Positions 40,293 through 48,960 of a DNA stretch of 64,000 nt are shown here, piece by piece. The DNA is taken from the NCBI RefSeq assembly GCF_000372525.1, contig NZ_AQUR01000106.1, forward strand, positions 248,001-312,000, in the 5' to 3' direction. The translations under genes and the position numbers were made by a program. The notes beneath the pieces are model-generated. The model was given only the letters and a program-made list of their open reading frames with translations. It ran no database searches and was not told the origin of the DNA. The stretch's first letter is position 1. Every line of letters begins with the position of its first letter. The DNA is from Cupriavidus neocaledonicus. Its GTDB lineage: Bacteria > Pseudomonadota > Gammaproteobacteria > Burkholderiales > Burkholderiaceae.

Positions 40293-40547
40293 TCAGATCC
40301 GGAATACGGGGTCGCCGTGGCGCTCCAGCAGCGCTTCGATCAGCGCCATGTCCGTGATCTCCGGAGTACGGTCTTCCACCGCGCGTGACGGACCGCAATA
40401 GGTCGCCGTCACGTGGCGCCTGACAGTCAGCACGCCCGCCGCGGGCGGTGCGATTTCCACCGCTTGCCAGGGCGCGTGTCGGTAGCTGCCCGGCTGCCAG
40501 CCTTCCGGCGTCAGGTGCAGGGCTTCCCATTCTTCGATGACGGACAT
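40293..40547 (-). CDS. conserved hypothetical protein, 84 aa
   Basis: The protein starts MSVIEEWEALHLTPEGW at ATG 40547, with AAGGAG upstream, and contains a tyrosine/tryptophan-rich segment (YRHAPWQAVEIAPP) and an acidic C-terminal helix (PEITDMALIEALLERHG). I do not recognise it. It faces the 39864 gene convergently and lies downstream of infA on the same strand, about 80 bases away. Confidence 0.65.
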   Translation of the reverse strand: MSVIEEWEALHLTPEGWQPGSYRHAPWQAVEIAPPAAGVLTVRRHVTATYCGPSRAVEDRTPEITDMALIEALLERHGDPVFRI

Positions 40548-40630
40548 GATCGATTCTCCTTGATTGTGGGATAGAGCAGTGCGGGACGGCACGCGCCGGC
40601 GCGGCGCATGCCATGGCGAAGTGGTGCCGG

Positions 40631-40852
40631 CTAGGACTTGTGCCGGTAGTTGATGCGGCCCTTGGTCAGGTCATAGGGCGACATCTCCAGCGTGACACGG
40701 TCGCCCGCCAGTACGCGGATGCGGTTCTTCTTCAGCCGCCCGGATGAATACGCCCAGACTTCGAAGCCGTTTTCCAGGATCACGCGAAAGCGGTTGTCGG
40801 GCAGCACTTCCGACACCTTGCCGCCAAATTCGACCAGTTCTTCTTTTGCCAA
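40631..40852 (-). CDS. infA: translation initiation factor IF-1, extra copy
   Basis: The 73 aa protein is a complete IF-1: an S1/OB fold with [17 protein letters not shown] and [20 protein letters not shown], ending [10 protein letters not shown]. It binds the 30S A site during initiation. The start is TTG 40852, with AAGGAG five bases upstream, and gives the standard N-terminus. It is not near ribosomal protein genes, so it is likely a second copy (the ribosomal operon normally carries one). Its position next to a cold-shock gene cluster is suggestive, because IF-1 shares the OB fold and the cold response. Confidence 0.93.
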   Translation of the reverse strand: MAKEELVEFGGKVSEVLPDNRFRVILENGFEVWAYSSGRLKKNRIRVLAGDRVTLEMSPYDLTKGRINYRHKS

Positions 40853-40959
40853 GGGAGCTCCTTGCTGTAGCCGCGCGGCTTGTGCGCGTGCCGTGGTGGC
40901 GGCCAGCCGGATAGCGGCGGACCGATGGATGGGACTGACGAGGCGGCTTGCTGCGCGGC

Positions 40960-41193
40960 CTACTGCTGGCGCAGGCGCGCCGCGGCATGTTCGCCCGCGC
41001 GGCGCGCTGCCTGCCTGGCGCGGGCTTCGGAGCGGTGGGTGTCATGGCGCATGGCCACGTTGGCCACGATGCGTTCGGCGCCGTTGCGGTATTCCGCAAT
41101 CATGTAGGTCGCGAACCATAGGCCAGGTTCCTGCTCGATCGGATAGACGGAAACGGTATAAGGGCTCTGCTGGATGGAGTTGACTCGATTCAA
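40960..41193 (-). CDS. small conserved hypothetical protein, 77 aa
   Basis: The protein has a beta-rich N-terminal half ([24 protein letters not shown]) and a strongly basic helical C-terminus rich in Arg and Ala ([25 protein letters not shown]). The charge suggests nucleic-acid binding. TTG 41193 is the likely start, with AGGT eight bases upstream; no ATG fits. An 18 bp perfect palindrome lies 40 bp upstream. It precedes infA on the same strand by about 107 bases. Confidence 0.6.
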   Translation of the reverse strand: MNRVNSIQQSPYTVSVYPIEQEPGLWFATYMIAEYRNGAERIVANVAMRHDTHRSEARARQAARRAGEHAAARLRQQ

Positions 41194-41645
41194 TGTGTTA
41201 CCTGTTCTTGGGCGCGGCCGTCGGCAGCGCGGGCATCGGCATGCCGATGCGGCGCGTGGCGCGGTGGCGGCCGTCAGCCGTTGCGATGTGCCAGCATCGG
41301 GCCCGCGCGGCAGCGCGGGCGTTGTATCTGGCGTGAAGTGGACCATGCCTGCGCAGGCCGAGGCGCCGGCGTACCGGCAGGGTACGGGCGATCGTCGCGG
41401 AGCGGACCAGCCGCTGGTCGGAAAAGGGTGATGGGCTGTCGGCCCGAGGACGCAGCGGGTGTCGGCCCGGGTTTGCGCCTGATATGCCGCTACTGGAGTG
41501 CTTACAGCAGAGAGGTCTGCGGCAGATGCACAGAAGGCGGGCGTTGCCGATCCGGTCTGTACATGGGAACGTGGATGATACCACTTTCGGGCCAAGGCCG
41601 CCCGCGTGACGGCCACTGCCCGTAGCGGGGGCGCGCCCGCGCCGC
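41194..41645. other. 452 bp gene-free region with two palindromes
   Basis: This stretch lies between the LysR gene end and the start of the leftward small gene at 41193, and should carry the latter's promoter. It contains the perfect palindrome at 41233-41250 and a hairpin with arms GCCCGCGC and GCGCGGGC (41301-41308 and 41313-41320). I see no credible coding region in it. Confidence 0.5.
41233..41250. promoter_or_regulatory. 18 bp perfect palindrome GCATCGGCATGCCGATGC
   Basis: The palindrome has no central spacer and lies about 40 bp upstream of the TTG start at 41193. This is the right place for a repressor operator. Alternatively it could form a hairpin in the leader. The cognate protein is unknown. 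Confidence 0.5.
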
Positions 41646-42554
41646 TCAGGATTCGTCGATCTGCGCGAAGCGCTGCGACAGGAAATCGATCAGCTCGCGC
41701 ACCGACGGCAGCAGCCCGCGCCGCGACGGAAACACGGCGTGGATCACGCCGCCCTTGACCGACCATTCCGGCAGCACCTTTACCAGGCAGCCATCGCGCA
41801 GCTCGTCGGTCATCATCATCACCGGCAGTTGCACGACGCCCGCGCCGGCCACTGCCGCGGTGCGCAGCATGATCATGTCGTCGGTGACCAGCCGGGGCTT
41901 GTGGTGCAAGTCGGCGCTGGCGCCGCCGGGACCGTACAGCGACCAGGTGTGCGACGGGCGCGGCGGGCCCAGGTCCAGCGTGGGCAGCGCGTTCAGGTCC
42001 GCCGGCGCCAGCAGCGGTCCGTGCTTTTCCAGCAGCGCCGGGCTGGCGACAAAGCTCCAGGCGCGCTGCGCCAGCACCCGCATCACCAGGTCGCTGTCTT
42101 CCAGCGGCGGCACGCGCACACGCACGGCCAGGTCGATGCCCTCGGCGACCACGTCAACGCGCCGGTTGGTGGCCTCCAGGTGCACGATGACCTTGGGATT
42201 GGCCGCCATGAAGTCGGCGACCATCCCGCCCACGTGCGCATGCAGCAGGGCCACCGGGCAGGTCATGCGCACCAGCCCGCTGGGCTCGGCGCGGCATTGC
42301 TCGATCGCGCTCTCGGCCGCCTCGGCCTCGACCAGCATGGCCTTGCAGTGGGCGTAATAGGTCTGTCCCAGTTCCGTCACCGAGAAGCGCCGCGTCGAGC
42401 GCTGGATCAGGCGCACGCCGAGGCGCTCTTCCAGCAGGGCCACGCGCCGGCTGAGCTTGGACTTGGGGATGCCCAGCACGCGGCCGGCCGGGGCAAAGCC
42501 CTGGTGGTCGACCACCTGCGCGAAGTAGTACAGGTCATTGAGGTCCGGATGCAA
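41646..42554 (-). CDS. LysR-family transcriptional regulator
   Basis: The 302 aa protein has an N-terminal winged helix (about residues 3-62, [31 protein letters not shown]) and a LysR substrate-binding domain (about 90-295) of the DhcR/PA0477-like group. The start is TTG 42554, with AGGAG six bases upstream; it gives the standard length, while the frame runs on upstream without a ribosome site. It is divergent from two isochorismatase-family hydrolase genes across 147 bp and probably controls them. The effector is unknown. Confidence 0.9.
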   Translation of the reverse strand: MHPDLNDLYYFAQVVDHQGFAPAGRVLGIPKSKLSRRVALLEERLGVRLIQRSTRRFSVTELGQTYYAHCKAMLVEAEAAESAIEQCRAEPSGLVRMTCPVALLHAHVGGMVADFMAANPKVIVHLEATNRRVDVVAEGIDLAVRVRVPPLEDSDLVMRVLAQRAWSFVASPALLEKHGPLLAPADLNALPTLDLGPPRPSHTWSLYGPGGASADLHHKPRLVTDDMIMLRTAAVAGAGVVQLPVMMMTDELRDGCLVKVLPEWSVKGGVIHAVFPSRRGLLPSVRELIDFLSQRFAQIDES

Positions 42555-42701
42555 AGCCGCTCCTGTCGTCCTGCCAGTAGGACGCTGAGGGCAGATTCTC
42601 CGGTCTACCGGGCGTTTTTGCCAAGTCCTATGCTTCTGCAACACGGTCGGTTCCGGATGATCCGGTCCGCCGGTTTTGCCAACCGCATAGGAGAATGCCC
42701 A

Positions 42702-43379
42702 ATGACCACACCCGCCAATTTCAACGGCAAGCGTCCGGCCATCGATCCCGCCGATACGGCAATGCTGCTGATCGACCACCAGAGTGGCTTGTTCCAGACC
42801 GTGGGCGACATGCCGATGCCCGAGCTGCGCCTGCGCGCCGCCGCGCTGGCCAGGATGGCGACGCTGTGCAAGCTGCCGGTCATCACGACCGCGTCGGTGC
42901 CGCAAGGTCCCAATGGTCCGCTGATCCCGGAGATCCACGAAAACGCGCCGCATGCCAAATACGTCGCGCGCAAGGGCGAGATCAATGCCTGGGACAACCC
43001 CGACTTTGTCGCCGCCGTGCGCGAAACCGGCAAGAAGACCCTGATCATCGCCGGCACCATCACCAGCGTGTGCATGGCGTTCCCGTCGATCAGCGCGGTG
43101 GCTGACGGCTACAAGGTGTTCGCGGTAGTCGACGCGTCGGGCACCTATTCCAAGATGGCGCAGGAAATCACCCTGGCGCGCATCGTCCAGGCCGGCGTGG
43201 TGCCGATGGACACCGCCGCGGTGGCGTCGGAGTTGCAACAGTCCTGGAACCGCCCGGACGCGCAGCAATGGGCCGAGGTCTACACTAGGATCTTCCCGGC
43301 CTACCAGCTGCTGATAGAAAGCTACATGAAGGCGCAGGAAGTCGAGCAGAAGCACGAGGTACTGGACTCCCAGCGTTAA
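42702..43379 (+). CDS. isochorismatase-family cysteine hydrolase 1
   Basis: The 225 aa protein has the family triad: Asp in LLIDHQSGL (near residue 26), a lysine in the ARKGEINAW region, and the nucleophilic cysteine in TSVCMAFP (near residue 125). It is of the YcaC group, which hydrolyses amides or related bonds in small molecules. AGGAG precedes ATG 42702. It shares [18 protein letters not shown] and DASGTY motifs with the next gene, so the two are paralogues. The substrate is unknown. Confidence 0.88.
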   Translation: MTTPANFNGKRPAIDPADTAMLLIDHQSGLFQTVGDMPMPELRLRAAALARMATLCKLPVITTASVPQGPNGPLIPEIHENAPHAKYVARKGEINAWDNPDFVAAVRETGKKTLIIAGTITSVCMAFPSISAVADGYKVFAVVDASGTYSKMAQEITLARIVQAGVVPMDTAAVASELQQSWNRPDAQQWAEVYTRIFPAYQLLIESYMKAQEVEQKHEVLDSQR

Positions 43380-43410
43380 CGTCCTAACCTGTTAGGCACT
43401 GCTTCTCCAC

Positions 43411-43443
43411 GCGGGCGCTGCCGGGGATCCCGGCCGCGCCCGC
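43411..43443 (+). promoter_or_regulatory. intercistronic hairpin between the two hydrolase genes
   Basis: GCGGGCGC (43411-43418) pairs with GCGCCCGC (43436-43443), and CCGGG with CCCGG inside, making a long interrupted stem followed by AATTTCT. It may attenuate or stabilise the mRNA. A smaller perfect repeat CCTAAC-CT-GTTAGG lies just before it at 43383-43396. Confidence 0.55.
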
Positions 43444-43465
43444 AATTTCTCCACAGGAGCGCGCC

Positions 43466-44092
43466 ATGAGTAAGCCCTACAAGCGCCTGGACAAGACCCA
43501 GGCCGCCGTGCTGATGGTCGACCACCAGGCCGGCCTGCTGTCGCTGGTGCGGGACATCGAGCCCGACAAGTTCAAGAACAACGTGCTGGCGCTGGCCGAC
43601 CTGGCCAGGTATTTCAAGCTGCCGACGGTGCTGACGACCAGTTTCGAGGATGGCCCCAACGGGCCGCTGGTGCCCGAGCTCAAGGCCATGTTCCCGGATG
43701 CGCCATTCATTCCACGCCCGGGCCAGATCAACGCCTGGGACAACGAAGACTTTGTCTCGGCCGTGCGCGCCACCGGCAAGAAGCAGTTGCTGATCGCCGG
43801 CGTGGTCACGGAAGTATGCGTGGCGTTTCCGGCGCTGTCGGCGATCGAAGAGGGCTTCGAAGTGTTCGTCGTCACCGATGCCTCGGGCACCTTCAACGAA
43901 ATCACGCGCGATTCGGCCTGGCACCGGATGGCGGAAGCCGGCGCGCAGTTGATGACATGGTTCGGCGTGGCGTGCGAGCTGCACCGCGACTGGCGCAACG
44001 ACATCGAAGGCCTGGGCACGCTGTTCTCCAACCATATCCCGGACTACCGCAACCTGATCACCGCCTATACGACGGTGAAGGGCGGGAAGTAA
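43466..44092 (+). CDS. isochorismatase-family cysteine hydrolase 2 (YcaC-like)
   Basis: The 208 aa protein is close in plan to E. coli YcaC: LMVDHQAGLLSLVRD at the N-terminus, PRPGQINAWDNEDFV in the middle and the nucleophile in TEVCVAFPALS near residue 118. CAGGAG precedes ATG 43466. It is the second gene of the unit divergent from the LysR regulator. YcaC-type enzymes form large ring assemblies; their natural substrate is not settled. A REP pair follows the stop. Confidence 0.9.
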   Translation: MSKPYKRLDKTQAAVLMVDHQAGLLSLVRDIEPDKFKNNVLALADLARYFKLPTVLTTSFEDGPNGPLVPELKAMFPDAPFIPRPGQINAWDNEDFVSAVRATGKKQLLIAGVVTEVCVAFPALSAIEEGFEVFVVTDASGTFNEITRDSAWHRMAEAGAQLMTWFGVACELHRDWRNDIEGLGTLFSNHIPDYRNLITAYTTVKGGK

Positions 44093-44122
44093 AAACACCC
44101 TTCGCCAGGCTGCCGGTTTGCT

Positions 44123-44241
44123 CCCCTCTCCCGCTTGCGGGAGAGGGGCGGGGGGTGAGGGCAGGCACGCGCGGACCGGCACGTTGTACTTCGTCGATAC
44201 GCCTGGCCTCACCCCAACCCTCTCCCGCCAGCGGGAGAGGG
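44123..44241. repeat. paired REP-like palindromes
   Basis: Copy one is CCCCTCTCCCGC-TT-GCGGGAGAGGGG (44123-44148) and copy two CCCTCTCCCGC-CA-GCGGGAGAGGG (44218-44241). Inner flanks GGGGTGAGGGCAGGC and GCCTGGCCTCACCCC are also complementary, and outer flanks carry the GAGCAAAC tail in opposite orientation. The unit lies between two convergent operons. Confidence 0.9.
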
Positions 44242-44289
44242 AGCAAACAAGGGGCATGCGGAAGGACTCAAGTCACAAGCAATTTTTCC

Positions 44290-45657
44290 TCAGGCCTCCC
44301 GCACCGCCGCCCGCACCGGCGCAGCGACTTCCGCCTGCGCCGAGGCCGACCTCCGGTGGTTGATCATCGATACGGCACCGGCCGCGATCACCGCCGGGAT
44401 CGCCATCGCCATGAAGTTCTGCTGCAGCGGCAGCGACATTCCCACCAGCACGCCGATCACGATCGGCGCCAGGATGGCGCCGCTGCGGCCCACGCCGGAA
44501 GCCCAGCCGATGCCGGTGCCGCGCACCGCCATCGGGTAGAACTGGCCCGCGTAGGCGTAGGTGACGATCTGCGTGCCGATGGTGGACGCGCCCGCCAGGC
44601 CGACCACCACGAACAGCGCGGCGGTCGGCATCGGATAGCCCAGCAGCGTGATAGATACCGCCGCCAGCGCATACATGCCGATCAGCACGTGCTTGATCGG
44701 CAGGCGGTCGGCCAGCCAGCCGCCGCCGATGGCGCCCAGCATGGCGCCGAAGTTCAGCACCAGCACGAAGGTCAGCGCCGAGCCCAGGCTGTAGCCGGCG
44801 CCGGCCATCAGCTTGGCCAGCCACGAGCTGAGCGCGTACACCATGAACAGGCACATGAAGAACGCGACCCAGAACATCACCGTGCTGACGCCGCGGCCGT
44901 CCTGGAACAGGCGGCGGATGGGCGTGCCGCCGGCCGCGCGGGCTTCGCCGTCATCGGCGGGGAGCACAAAGACATCCCCGGCCTGCGGGCGGTGCGACGG
45001 CGCCAGCCGCGACACCACCGACTGCAGCGCGGCCGTCTGGCCGGTGCGGATCAGGTAAGGCATCGATTCCGGCAGCGCGCGCAGCACCAGCGGGATCAGC
45101 AGCACCGGCAGGCCGGCGGCGAGGAACACCGACTGCCAGCCGTAGCTTTCGATCAGCCCCTTGCCCAGCAGCGCGGCGAGCATGCCGCCGACCGAATAGC
45201 CGCTGAACATCAGCGTCACCAGCGTGCCGCGCAGCTTGCGCGGCGAGTACTCGGTCATCTGCGCCACTACGTTGGGCATTACGCCGCCGATGCCCAGCCC
45301 CGCGAGGAAACGCGTGATGCTGAAGCTGACGGGGTCGCTGGTCAGGCCCGCCGCCGCGGTGAACACGCTGAACAGCGCGATGCAGATGACGATGGCGCGC
45401 CGGCGCCCGATGCGGTCTGCCACGGTGCCCAGAAAGATCGCGCCGAACATCATGCCGAACAGCGCCGAGCTGACCATGAAACCCGCGCTGGTGGCGGTCA
45501 CGCCCATCTCCTTCATGATCGACGGCAGGGCGATGCCGGCCACGGCCAGGTCATAACCGTCGAAGATGATGATCAGCGCGCACCAGAACAGGATCAGCGC
45601 ATGGAAGCGGTTGAAGCGGGCCGTGTCGGCCAGCTGGTGGACATCGATCTGACGCAT
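44290..45657 (-). CDS. benK: aromatic acid:H+ symporter family (AAHS) MFS transporter, benzoate uptake
   Basis: The 455 aa protein has twelve membrane segments and AAHS hallmarks: the DGYDLAVAGIALPSIM segment in the first helix, GTVADRIGRRRAIV in loop 2-3, and the charged loop GGWLADRLPIKHVL in the second half. The family imports aromatic acids with protons, and BenK and PcaK are members. It is the last gene of the leftward DUF4863-boxD-bclA unit, so benzoate is the likely substrate. The symbol is assigned by context. GGAG lies eight bases before ATG 45657. Confidence 0.82.
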   Translation of the reverse strand: MRQIDVHQLADTARFNRFHALILFWCALIIIFDGYDLAVAGIALPSIMKEMGVTATSAGFMVSSALFGMMFGAIFLGTVADRIGRRRAIVICIALFSVFTAAAGLTSDPVSFSITRFLAGLGIGGVMPNVVAQMTEYSPRKLRGTLVTLMFSGYSVGGMLAALLGKGLIESYGWQSVFLAAGLPVLLIPLVLRALPESMPYLIRTGQTAALQSVVSRLAPSHRPQAGDVFVLPADDGEARAAGGTPIRRLFQDGRGVSTVMFWVAFFMCLFMVYALSSWLAKLMAGAGYSLGSALTFVLVLNFGAMLGAIGGGWLADRLPIKHVLIGMYALAAVSITLLGYPMPTAALFVVVGLAGASTIGTQIVTYAYAGQFYPMAVRGTGIGWASGVGRSGAILAPIVIGVLVGMSLPLQQNFMAMAIPAVIAAGAVSMINHRRSASAQAEVAAPVRAAVREA

Positions 45658-45703
45658 GGTTTGTCTCCGGATGGTTGGGGTGGCGGCAGGGCGGAGTTGC
45701 CGC

Positions 45704-47308
45704 TCACGCCACCGCGGCGGCACGCTCTGCGGCGGCCTGCAGTTCTCGTTCGCGCAGCATGAAGCGCTGGATCTTGCCGGTGGCGGTCTTGGGCAGCGCC
45801 TCGACGAAGGCGATCGCGCGCGGGTACTTGAAGGCGGCCAGCCGTTCCTTGACGAAGGCCTTCAGTTCGTCCTCGCCCAGCTGCGCGCCCGCCTTCAGCA
45901 CCACGAAGGCCTTGGTCTTGACCAGCCCGTCGCGGTCCGGCACGCCGATCACGGCGGCTTCGAGCACCGCGGGATGCTGCACCAGCGTGGCCTCGACCTC
46001 GAACGGCGACACGTAGATGCCGCTGACCTTGAGCATGTCGTCGCTGCGCCCGGCGTAGCTGTAGCTGCCGTCGGCGTTGCGCACGTACTTGTCGCCGCTC
46101 TTGGTCCAGCCGCCGCGGAAGGTCTCGCGGGACTTTTCGCGGTTGGCCCAGTACATCATCGCGGCGCTGGGGCCGTGGATATACAGGTCGCCGATCTCGC
46201 CGTCGGGCACCGGGCGCCCGTCTTCGTCGCGCAGCTCGATGGTGTAGCCCGGCACCGGCCAGCCGGTGGTGCCGTAGCGCACCTGGCCGGGACGGTTCGA
46301 CAGGAAGATATGCAGCATCTCGGTGGAACCGATGCCATCGATGATCTCGCAGCCGAAATGCGCGGTGAAACGCTCGCCGAGGTCCGCCGGCAGCGCTTCG
46401 CCGGCCGACGAGCACAGCCGCAGCGCGACCTCGGCGCGGGCCGGCAGCGCCGGCGACGCGAGCAGGCCGGCGTATCCGGTCGGCGCGCCGAAGAACACCG
46501 TCGGCTGGTGCTGCAGCCAGCGGCGGAAGGTGGCATCGGGCGTGGGCCGCTCGGCCATCAGCACCACCGTGGCGCCGACGCTGAGCGGAAAGCTGAGCCC
46601 GTTGCCCAGGCCGTAAGCGAAATACAGCTTGGCCGCGGAGAAGCACACATCCCGCTCGTTCAGGCCGAGCACCGGCCCGGCATAGAGCGCCGCGGTCCAG
46701 TAGGGATTGCCGTGGCTGTGCACCACGCCCTTGGGCTGGCCGGTCGAGCCCGACGAGTAAAGCCAGAACCCGGGATCGTCGCATCCGGTGGCGGCGGGCG
46801 CGGGCAGTGGTGCCTGCGCGGCCAGCGCCGCTTCCAGCGTCGCCATGCCATCGGGCAATGCGTCTTTCGCACGCGATACCAGCACCTGCCGCACCTCATG
46901 CCCGGGCCGCGCCAGCGCTTCCTGCAATACCGGCAGCAGCGCCGCCGAGGCCAGCACCGCCTGCGCGCGGCTGTGCTGCAGCATGTAGGCGTAGTCGTCG
47001 GCGGTCAGCAAGGTGTTGACGGCCACGGGAACGATGCCGGCGTACATCGCGCCGAGAAAGCACACCGGCCAGTCGGTGCAGTCGTGCATCAGCAGCAGCA
47101 CGCGCTCTTCGCGGCGGAGGCCGGCGGCGAGCAGCGCCGCGGCCAGGCACCGCACCTGCTGGTCGAGTTCGCCATAGGTGAGCTGGCCGTCGTCGTCGAC
47201 ATAGGCCACCTTGCCGGGGCGCGCGAGATTGCAGGCGAGCAGGTGCGCGGCAAAGTTGAAGGTCGCGCCGGGTGGCGGGACCGGTGGCGCTGCGGGCGTG
47301 GCGTTCAT
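45704..47308 (-). CDS. bclA: benzoate-CoA ligase
   Basis: The 534 aa protein is an acyl-adenylate enzyme that activates benzoate to benzoyl-CoA with ATP. The ATP-binding motif SSGSTGQPKG lies near residue 185, followed by IGSTEMLHIFLSN and the hinge YAGRSDDMLKVSG, and PKTATGKIQRF carries the catalytic lysine near the C-terminus. It resembles BclA/BadA of aerobic box-pathway organisms. It sits between boxD and the transporter gene in one leftward transcript and supplies the substrate for BoxAB. Confidence 0.92.
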   Translation of the reverse strand: MNATPAAPPVPPPGATFNFAAHLLACNLARPGKVAYVDDDGQLTYGELDQQVRCLAAALLAAGLRREERVLLLMHDCTDWPVCFLGAMYAGIVPVAVNTLLTADDYAYMLQHSRAQAVLASAALLPVLQEALARPGHEVRQVLVSRAKDALPDGMATLEAALAAQAPLPAPAATGCDDPGFWLYSSGSTGQPKGVVHSHGNPYWTAALYAGPVLGLNERDVCFSAAKLYFAYGLGNGLSFPLSVGATVVLMAERPTPDATFRRWLQHQPTVFFGAPTGYAGLLASPALPARAEVALRLCSSAGEALPADLGERFTAHFGCEIIDGIGSTEMLHIFLSNRPGQVRYGTTGWPVPGYTIELRDEDGRPVPDGEIGDLYIHGPSAAMMYWANREKSRETFRGGWTKSGDKYVRNADGSYSYAGRSDDMLKVSGIYVSPFEVEATLVQHPAVLEAAVIGVPDRDGLVKTKAFVVLKAGAQLGEDELKAFVKERLAAFKYPRAIAFVEALPKTATGKIQRFMLRERELQAAAERAAAVA

Positions 47309-47404
47309 GGGTTGTCTCCCCGTTGCTGGTGTACGGTGTGCCGCGCGCCGCCATGCGGATGTGGCGACGCGGGAAAAAAGTGGGCCGGATCGCTCAGGCC
47401 GCGG

Positions 47405-48952
47405 TCAGCCCAGGCTGCCGAGCACCGCGGTGCTGGCCTGGATGGCGCTGCGCCGGTGGTAGAAGTGCAGGGCGCGCAGGCCGCCCAACTCTTCGCCGCC
47501 GCCGGCGCGGCCCGGGCCGCCGTGCAGCGATTGCGGCATGACGTTGCCATGGCCGGTGTGCAACTGCGCCACGTCGGGTGAAATCACATGCACGCGGCCA
47601 TGGCTGTCGGCCAGTTCCAGCGCGGCGGCGCCGAGCGCGGCCGCGTCGCTGCCATAGAGCGAGGCCACCAGCGAGCCCTGGCCACGGCGCACCAGGGCCA
47701 GGGCATGGGCCGTATCCCGGTAGGGCAGGAGCGTGGCGACCGGGCCGAACACTTCGGTGTCGTGCACCGCGGCGGCCGCGTCGGCATCGCTTGCGCCCAG
47801 CAGCGTCGGGCCGAGGCAGCAGGCCACCGCCGGGTCGACATCGACCAGCGGCTGGCGCGCGCCGTCATGCAGCACTTGCGCGTGCGTGCGCAACGCGGCC
47901 AGACCCGCCTGCACGGCGTCGAACTGCGCGCGGCTGACCAGTGCGCCCATGCGTACCGAGTCGTGGCGCGGGTTGCCCACGGTCACCTTCGACAGCCGCG
48001 CGCCGATGGCCTCGGCAGCCTGCGCATACAGCGCCTCGGGCACGAACACGCGGCGGATCGCGGTGCATTTCTGCCCGGACTTGACCGTCATCTCGCGCAC
48101 GACTTCCTTCGCCAGCAAATCGAAGGCGGCACTGCCGGGGCCGTCCTGCGGCAGCAGCACGGCGGCATTGATACTGTCCGCTTCGATGTTCACGCGCACC
48201 GAGCGCCGGGCGATGGCCGGATGCGAGCGGATCACCGCCGCGGTATCGGCCGAACCGGTGAACGAGACCGCGTCGAATGGCTGCAGCGCGTCCAGCAGCC
48301 CCGCGGCGCTGCCGCACACGACCGACAGCGCGCCCGCCGGCAGTATCTTGGCCTCGACCACGTCGCGCACCATGCGCTGGGTCAGCCAGGCCGTCGCGGT
48401 AGCGGGTTTGACGATTACCGGCACGCCCGCCAGCAGCGCCGGAGCGGCTTTTTCCCACAGGCCCCACGCCGGAAAGTTGAAGGCATTGATAAACAGCGCC
48501 ACGCCGCGCGTGGGCACCAGCACGTGCTGCGACTGGAACAGCGGGTCCTTGCCCAGCCGGGCCGCTTCGCCGTCCGCCAGGAAATGCCGGTCGCCGAGCG
48601 TATCGCCCAGCCTGGCGTAAGCGCCCAGCGTGAAGATGGCGCCGTCGATGTCGACCGCGGAGTCGTTGCGCACGGTGCCGCTGTTGGCGGTGGCGATGTC
48701 GTAATAGGCATCGCGATTGGCCTGCAGCACCTTGACCACCTCGGCCAGCAGCGCGGCGCGTTGCCGGTAGTTCAGTGCGCGCAGCGCGGCGCCGCCCTGC
48801 TCGCGGGCAAAGGCGAAGCCGGCCGCCAGGTCCAGGCCGGTGGCGTCGACGCGCACCAGTTCGTTGCCGAGCACCGGGTCGAGCAGCGCGGTGCCGGCGC
48901 CACTGCCATGCTGCCAGCTGCCGCCGAGGTAATTGGAAAGGAGTTCGGTCAT
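47405..48952 (-). CDS. boxD: 3,4-dehydroadipyl-CoA semialdehyde dehydrogenase
   Basis: The 515 aa aldehyde dehydrogenase acts after the non-oxygenolytic ring cleavage by BoxC. Motifs include NAFNFPAWGLWEKAAPALLAG, the nucleophile in KSGQKCTAIRR near residue 296, and a C-terminal MPQSLHGGPGRAGGGEELGG segment that also occurs in PaaZ-type dehydrogenases. It begins eight bases after the stop of the DUF4863 gene. The long C-terminal tail LHFYHRRSAIQAS is typical of the family. Confidence 0.93.
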   Translation of the reverse strand: MTELLSNYLGGSWQHGSGAGTALLDPVLGNELVRVDATGLDLAAGFAFAREQGGAALRALNYRQRAALLAEVVKVLQANRDAYYDIATANSGTVRNDSAVDIDGAIFTLGAYARLGDTLGDRHFLADGEAARLGKDPLFQSQHVLVPTRGVALFINAFNFPAWGLWEKAAPALLAGVPVIVKPATATAWLTQRMVRDVVEAKILPAGALSVVCGSAAGLLDALQPFDAVSFTGSADTAAVIRSHPAIARRSVRVNIEADSINAAVLLPQDGPGSAAFDLLAKEVVREMTVKSGQKCTAIRRVFVPEALYAQAAEAIGARLSKVTVGNPRHDSVRMGALVSRAQFDAVQAGLAALRTHAQVLHDGARQPLVDVDPAVACCLGPTLLGASDADAAAAVHDTEVFGPVATLLPYRDTAHALALVRRGQGSLVASLYGSDAAALGAAALELADSHGRVHVISPDVAQLHTGHGNVMPQSLHGGPGRAGGGEELGGLRALHFYHRRSAIQASTAVLGSLG

Positions 48953-48960
48953 GGTCGATC

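Noticed and set aside
40631-40852. infA as the main ribosomal-operon copy
   Set aside because: There are no secY, rpmJ or rpsM neighbours, so it is read as an extra copy.
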